DNA of 50,032 bases, taken from Bacteroidota bacterium (GTDB lineage: Bacteria; Bacteroidota; Bacteroidia; Palsa-965). A model generated the notes under the pieces. The model was not told the DNA's origin. It saw only the letters and a program-made list of their open reading frames with translations, and ran no database searches. Location of the stretch: assembly GCA_013298545.1 (NCBI GenBank), contig JAAFIA010000031.1, forward strand, positions 1 to 50,032, read 5' to 3'. How positions within the stretch are numbered: position 1 is the first letter of the stretch; the number at the start of each line of letters is the position of its first letter. Positions 46,205 to 50,032 of this stretch are shown piece by piece. A program made the position numbers and the translations under genes.

Positions 46205-46852
46205 ATGAGTAAAAAAGCAGCCATACCCATAAAGAAGAAGGCCGTTGCAAAAAAGGCAATTGCCAAGAAGGCTGTGCCCCAAAAGAAGCAACTGACGATT
46301 ATGGTTTCTTCTACGGTGTATGGTGCACAATCTGACTTAAGGCAAATAAGCTCAATCCTTAGAGGATATGGCTATAAAGTGGTGATGTCAATGGAAGGGA
46401 CTGTATATGTTCCTATTGGTATTTCTAATGAAGATGCGTGTAAGCAAGCTGTTGTCGATTGTGATTTGTTTTTGGGGATAATCTTTCCGCGATATGGTTC
46501 TGGCATTACTCACAAAGAATTTGCTCAGGCATTGGCAATAGATAAACCAAGGTGGTTTATTTCCCATCAATACGTAACCTTTGCTCGTGATGTACTTAAG
46601 CAGTACATGTTCAGAGGAAAGAGGAGAAACAGAAAATTCAAGTTTAGAAAGACTGATGTGATGGACAAGGTTGATGTTATCCATATGTATAATGATGCAA
46701 TTCAAAATCATATAGCTTCCAGTATGCGTAAATCTCATTGGGCACAACCTTTTTTTAATACCTCTGATATTTTTCCTTTTCTAGACGAGCAATTCTCCAA
46801 CATGGAAAAGAGAATACAGGAATTAGAAGAATTCAAAAAGAAGAAAAAATGA
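46205..46852 (+). CDS. DUF4062-domain protein with lysine-rich N-terminal tail
   Basis: 215 residues. The first 28 contain 11 lysines in a K/A/P pattern (KKAVAKKAIAKKAVPQKK), like histone-H1-type DNA-binding tails. The DUF4062 Rossmann-like domain (about 29-125) has IMVSSTVYGAQSDL, CDLFLGIIFPRYGSGITHKEF and AIDKPRWFI. A helical C-terminal part (about 130-215) ends in a second lysine run. DUF4062 is related to TIR/nucleoside-processing Rossmann folds and occurs in signalling or conflict proteins; no activity is proven. The ATG follows the hsdS stop with no gap, and the last 4 nt overlap the next gene. It is therefore an integral member of the restriction operon. Confidence 0.82.
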   Translation: MSKKAAIPIKKKAVAKKAIAKKAVPQKKQLTIMVSSTVYGAQSDLRQISSILRGYGYKVVMSMEGTVYVPIGISNEDACKQAVVDCDLFLGIIFPRYGSGITHKEFAQALAIDKPRWFISHQYVTFARDVLKQYMFRGKRRNRKFKFRKTDVMDKVDVIHMYNDAIQNHIASSMRKSHWAQPFFNTSDIFPFLDEQFSNMEKRIQELEEFKKKKK

Positions 46853-48357
46853 CAGAAGAACAACTCATAAGAGACCTAAGAGAACAGGGCCAAAGCGAAC
46901 AGCTTGAATTCATAGAGTCTGTTCGCAAAGAAGATATAGCCAAAGTGCTGTGCAGTTTTTTAAATGGTCAAGGTGGCCGTGTTGTGGTTGGCATTTCTAG
47001 TCATGACATCGTTCAAGGTGTTGCCAATGCAGATGAGCATCTTAAGGCTTTAAAAATGTATTTGGTTTCTGCGATTGTTCCAGAAGCACCAGTTACCATA
47101 AGTATTGAGTTTTTTGACGGTAAGGATTTGATTATATTGAAAGTTTACGGCGGCTCTAAACAACCTTATTTATATGATGGTAGCATTTTCTATCGGCAAA
47201 ATGGCAAAACCGTAAAAGCCACTTCACAGCAAATTGCGCAACTGATTCACGATCGCCAAAAATCGGAAAAACATTGGGAGCGGCAGGCTGCTCTTGGTGT
47301 TGATTGGGAAGATTTAGACCAAAAACTGATTCTTTCAGTCATTAAAGAATCGAGAGCTAACCACAGGGGAAATTTTGAAGGAAATAACGTTATCGATTTT
47401 CTTTCGCACTACGGCTTGTATCAAAATGGTTTGTTTACCAATGCCTGCGTGGTGCTATTTGCAAAGAATCCTGCAAAGTTTTTACCACAAGTTCGGGTTC
47501 GCTTAACGGAATATAGCGAAGGAAAAACGGACAATGCTTTATTAAGAGACGAAGTATTTGAAGGGAATCTTTTCGCCATCCATGACAATCTGGAGCGCTA
47601 TATTCAAAACTTGGGTGTCAGAAGTGTATTTGATAAGAATCAATGGAAAAGAATTGATTTTAAATTTCCACCTAAAGCCTTGCAGGAAGGAGTGATTAAT
47701 GCTTTAATGCATAGAGATTACAGCACTCATTCAAGTGGCGTAGCAATAAGCATTTACTCCGACCGTTTTGTGATTTCCAATAGTGGTCATTTGCCAACTG
47801 GCTGGAAAGGAACAGACTTAAAGAAAGACCACCGTTCTGTGCCCAATAATCCTGATATCGCACATATTGTTTTTTTAAGAGGTTTAATTGACAAGCTTGG
47901 GCGGGGGACAATAAAAATAGTTGAGTTATGTAGAGGGGAAGGCTTAAAAAGTCCTGAATGGAAACCTGATATTGATGGTATTACCCTTACGTTTTATGGC
48001 CCTAAGGCATTAGCTGCGAAGAAAGATGTTTCTAAAAATGATGGTGTAAGTGATGGTGTAAGTGATGGTGTAAGTGATGGTGTAAATAAACTTGTAAATG
48101 ATGGTGTAAATGATGGTCTAATTGATGGTGTAAGCGATGGTGTAAAAGTAGAGATAATCAAGATTGTGGGACTGATAATGGCTAAAGAAGGTGCAAATGC
48201 GCTCGATATAGCAACTAAAAGGGGGAAATCAAAGCCTACCATAGAAAGATACCTAAGAACAGCCAAAGAAGTGGGAGTAATAGAGTTTAAAGGAGCTCCT
48301 AAAACGGGCGGATATTATTTATCACAGAAGATGAAAAAACAAATAAAGAAGAAATGA
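46849..48357 (+). CDS. AlbA_2 (Schlafen-like) / GHKL-ATPase regulator-like protein with DGV repeats
   Basis: 502 residues. The N-terminal AlbA_2 domain (about 10-130) has QLEFIES and FLNGQGGRVVVGIS. A central linker leads to an HATPase_c_4-type region (about 240-385) with N-box-like EGVINALMHRDY and ISNSGHLPTG. A repeat linker (398-433) has nine in-register tetrapeptides (DGVS/DGVN). A C-terminal winged-helix-like region (about 440-495, KRGKSKPTIERYLRTAKEVG) follows. Proteins of this plan are often called putative transcriptional regulators or RecG-like ATPases, and their real role is unclear. It is coupled by ATGA overlaps to both the DUF4062 gene and hsdM. Confidence 0.87.
   Translation: MTEEQLIRDLREQGQSEQLEFIESVRKEDIAKVLCSFLNGQGGRVVVGISSHDIVQGVANADEHLKALKMYLVSAIVPEAPVTISIEFFDGKDLIILKVYGGSKQPYLYDGSIFYRQNGKTVKATSQQIAQLIHDRQKSEKHWERQAALGVDWEDLDQKLILSVIKESRANHRGNFEGNNVIDFLSHYGLYQNGLFTNACVVLFAKNPAKFLPQVRVRLTEYSEGKTDNALLRDEVFEGNLFAIHDNLERYIQNLGVRSVFDKNQWKRIDFKFPPKALQEGVINALMHRDYSTHSSGVAISIYSDRFVISNSGHLPTGWKGTDLKKDHRSVPNNPDIAHIVFLRGLIDKLGRGTIKIVELCRGEGLKSPEWKPDIDGITLTFYGPKALAAKKDVSKNDGVSDGVSDGVSDGVNKLVNDGVNDGLIDGVSDGVKVEIIKIVGLIMAKEGANALDIATKRGKSKPTIERYLRTAKEVGVIEFKGAPKTGGYYLSQKMKKQIKKK
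48040..48147 (+). repeat. In-frame 12-bp tandem repeat tract within the AlbA_2 gene
   Basis: Nine consecutive 12-bp units in perfect register are based on GATGGTGTAAGT/AAT and encode DGVS or DGVN. One unit (48088-48099, KLVN) is degenerate. The unit length is a multiple of three, so slippage would change linker length without a frameshift. Confidence 0.93.
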
Positions 48358-49832
48358 GCAGCACAATCGTTCAAAAAATTTGGAATTTCTGTAACACGCT
48401 GCGCGATGATGGTGTGAGTTATGGCGATTATTTAGAGCAGTTAACGTATTTACTGTTTCTTAAAATGGCTGATGAATATTCCAAGCCGCCCCATAAGCGA
48501 AAGGATATCAATATTCCGGCAGAAATGAATTGGGAATCGCTTACCGAAAAAAGCGGTGATGAATTGGATCGCCATTACAATAAAATTCTTCGTTCACTCG
48601 GAAAGGAAAAAGGTATTCTCGGTCAGATATTCACGAAGAGTCAAAACAAAATTCAAGACCCTGCCAAATTGTATAAACTCATTCAGTTGATTGATGCTGA
48701 AAACTGGGTAGGCATGGGTGTAAAAGACAAAGGTGATATTTATGAAGGTATTCTGAAAAAGAATGCAGAAGATACCAAAAGCGGCGCTGGCCAGTATTTC
48801 ACACCAAGAGAATTGATTAGCGCTATGGTAGAATGTGTTCGCCCCGAACCCAAGAAAACCATTGCCGATCCGGCTTGTGGAACAGGAGGCTTCTTTTTAG
48901 GTGCTTATGATTTTCTCGCTAGTCAAGATTTAGATAAATCGGAAAGAGAGTTTTTGAAATCAACTACCTTTTACGGGAATGAGATTGTTGCCAATACCAG
49001 AAGACTATGTTTAATGAATCTTTTCCTTCATGGCATTGGCGACATCAGTGCAAAAGAAAGTTTTATTGCTCCAGATGACGCTTTGCTTTCTACGCCTAAA
49101 ACAACATTTGATTATGTTTTGGCTAATCCGCCATTTGGTAAGAAAAGCAGCATGACCATCACCAACGAAGATGGTGAAGAAGAAAAAGACGATTTAATTT
49201 ACAACCGTCAAGACTTCATTGTTACCACGAGCAATAAGCAGTTGAACTTCTTACAGCACATCATGTCCATGCTCAATACAACCGGAAAAGCGGCTGTAGT
49301 ATTGCCAGATAATGTATTGTTTGAAGGTGGTGTTGGCGAGAAAGTAAGACAGGCATTGCTTCAAAAAACAGATTTACATACCATTTTAAGATTGCCCACC
49401 GGAATATTTTATGCACACGGTGTAAAAGCAAACGTATTGTTTTTTGATGGTAAGCCAGCAAATAAAAAAGCATGGACAAAAGAAATTTGGGTTTATGATT
49501 ACAGAACCAATGTTCATCACACACTCAAAAAAAATCCACTGAATGTAGAAAGTCTTCGGGATTTTATCAGCTGCTACAATCCCAAAAATCGCCATAAGCG
49601 AAAAGAAACTTGGTCTGAATCTAATCCAGATGGTCGTTGGCGAAAATTTGAATATGAGGAGATAATTGCCCGAGACAAAACGTCGTTAGATATTTCGTGG
49701 TTAAAAGATAATTCCTTAGCAGATTTGGATAACCTGCCAGACCCAGATGTATTGGCTGCTGAAATCATTGAAAATTTGGAAGCTGGATTGGAAAGTTTTA
49801 AAACCATTATAGCGGCATTGAATCATAAGTAA
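48354..49832 (+). CDS. hsdM: Type I DNA methyltransferase, M subunit (HsdM)
   Basis: 492 residues. The helical HsdM N-terminal domain (about 5-135; SYGDYLEQLTYLLFLKMADE) is followed by an N6-adenine methyltransferase domain (about 145-430). The SAM-binding motif I is ADPACGTGGF (D172-G179) and the catalytic motif IV is NPPF (258-261). A C-terminal helical tail docks HsdS. It protects the host by methylating adenine in the site set by HsdS and forms the core of the R2M2S complex. Its ATG overlaps the end of the AlbA_2 gene by 4 nt, separating it from hsdS by two genes. Confidence 0.96.
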   Translation: MSSTIVQKIWNFCNTLRDDGVSYGDYLEQLTYLLFLKMADEYSKPPHKRKDINIPAEMNWESLTEKSGDELDRHYNKILRSLGKEKGILGQIFTKSQNKIQDPAKLYKLIQLIDAENWVGMGVKDKGDIYEGILKKNAEDTKSGAGQYFTPRELISAMVECVRPEPKKTIADPACGTGGFFLGAYDFLASQDLDKSEREFLKSTTFYGNEIVANTRRLCLMNLFLHGIGDISAKESFIAPDDALLSTPKTTFDYVLANPPFGKKSSMTITNEDGEEEKDDLIYNRQDFIVTTSNKQLNFLQHIMSMLNTTGKAAVVLPDNVLFEGGVGEKVRQALLQKTDLHTILRLPTGIFYAHGVKANVLFFDGKPANKKAWTKEIWVYDYRTNVHHTLKKNPLNVESLRDFISCYNPKNRHKRKETWSESNPDGRWRKFEYEEIIARDKTSLDISWLKDNSLADLDNLPDPDVLAAEIIENLEAGLESFKTIIAALNHK

Positions 49833-49847
49833 ACCAACGGAAAGAAA

Positions 49848-50032
49848 ATGAGTCAAAAGCATAACCATAAAATAGACGCAGACGATAGAAGCATCAGCGA
49901 AATTCTGAAGGATCAGAAGTTCACCATCGACTATTTTCAGCGTGAATACCGTTGGCAAGAAAAACACATCAAACTTTTAATTGAAGACTTAACAACAACT
50001 TTTCTAAAGTCATATAAGGAAGGCGACAAAAG
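49848..50032 (+). CDS. DUF262 (GmrSD-like) protein, truncated at window end
   Basis: 61 codons are visible before the edge. The sequence SISEILKDQKFTIDYFQREYRWQEKHI contains, near the N-terminus, the DUF262 signature (I/V-P-x-F-Q-R-x-Y-x-W, here DYFQREYRWQ). DUF262/GmrSD proteins include nucleotide-dependent enzymes that cut modified phage DNA, and others with less clear roles. It starts 15 bp after hsdM and is probably the last or a further member of the operon. The remaining domains cannot be seen, so the exact family member is open. Confidence 0.8.
   Translation, partial: MSQKHNHKIDADDRSISEILKDQKFTIDYFQREYRWQEKHIKLLIEDLTTTFLKSYKEGDK

Overview
The window looks like a chromosomal segment of a member of the phylum Bacteroidota, probably near the Chitinophagales/Saprospirales-type lineages (the order is inference). 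The evidence is: five large secreted proteins ending in type IX secretion sorting domains (three type A, two gliding-motility type B); TPR-sensor LytS/LytTR two-component pairs; a GldI-like FKBP lipoprotein; and several copies of the Bacteroidota -7 promoter motif TAnnTTTG upstream of genes. No rRNA, tRNA or CRISPR array was seen. Layout: 1-389 is a 48-bp tandem repeat array. 396-7939 holds two TPR-histidine kinase/LytTR regulator pairs on opposite strands around a secreted MORN-repeat-like protein. 7945-8115 is a long palindromic element. 8341-11232 is a secreted family-16 glycoside hydrolase. 11446-15002 is a biotin cluster (bioB, bioF, bioD) with an unrelated outer-membrane-like gene lodged between bioB and bioF. 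15190-22820 holds two giant T9SS cargo genes that converge on a shared terminator hairpin. 22950-26319 (minus strand) carries mnmE, a small cupin and a long-form NfeD membrane protease. 26762-31060 is a tight operon of an NrnA-type DHH phosphoesterase followed by four FKBP-type prolyl isomerases. 31547-34675 has a patatin-like membrane phospholipase and the enoyl-ACP reductase fabI. 35354-41115 has two more T9SS cargo proteins. 41275 to the end is a defence operon. The defence operon reads hsdR, hsdS with an unexplained C-terminal extension, a DUF4062 protein with a lysine-rich tail, an AlbA_2/GHKL-ATPase protein with an in-frame 12-bp repeat tract, hsdM, and a DUF262 (GmrSD-like) gene cut by the window edge. 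The genes are nearly contiguous, with ATGA overlaps on both sides of the AlbA_2 gene, so the DUF4062/AlbA_2 pair is translationally coupled inside a type I restriction-modification operon. This is the best candidate for a little-described system here. The second notable signal is non-coding: three dispersed copies (about 3101-3297, 26395-26618, 31178-31410) of a hairpin element built from GAGAC-rich inverted arms with conserved ends. A different 171-bp palindrome lies at 7945-8115 and a third hairpin-rich repeat region at about 34769-35040.
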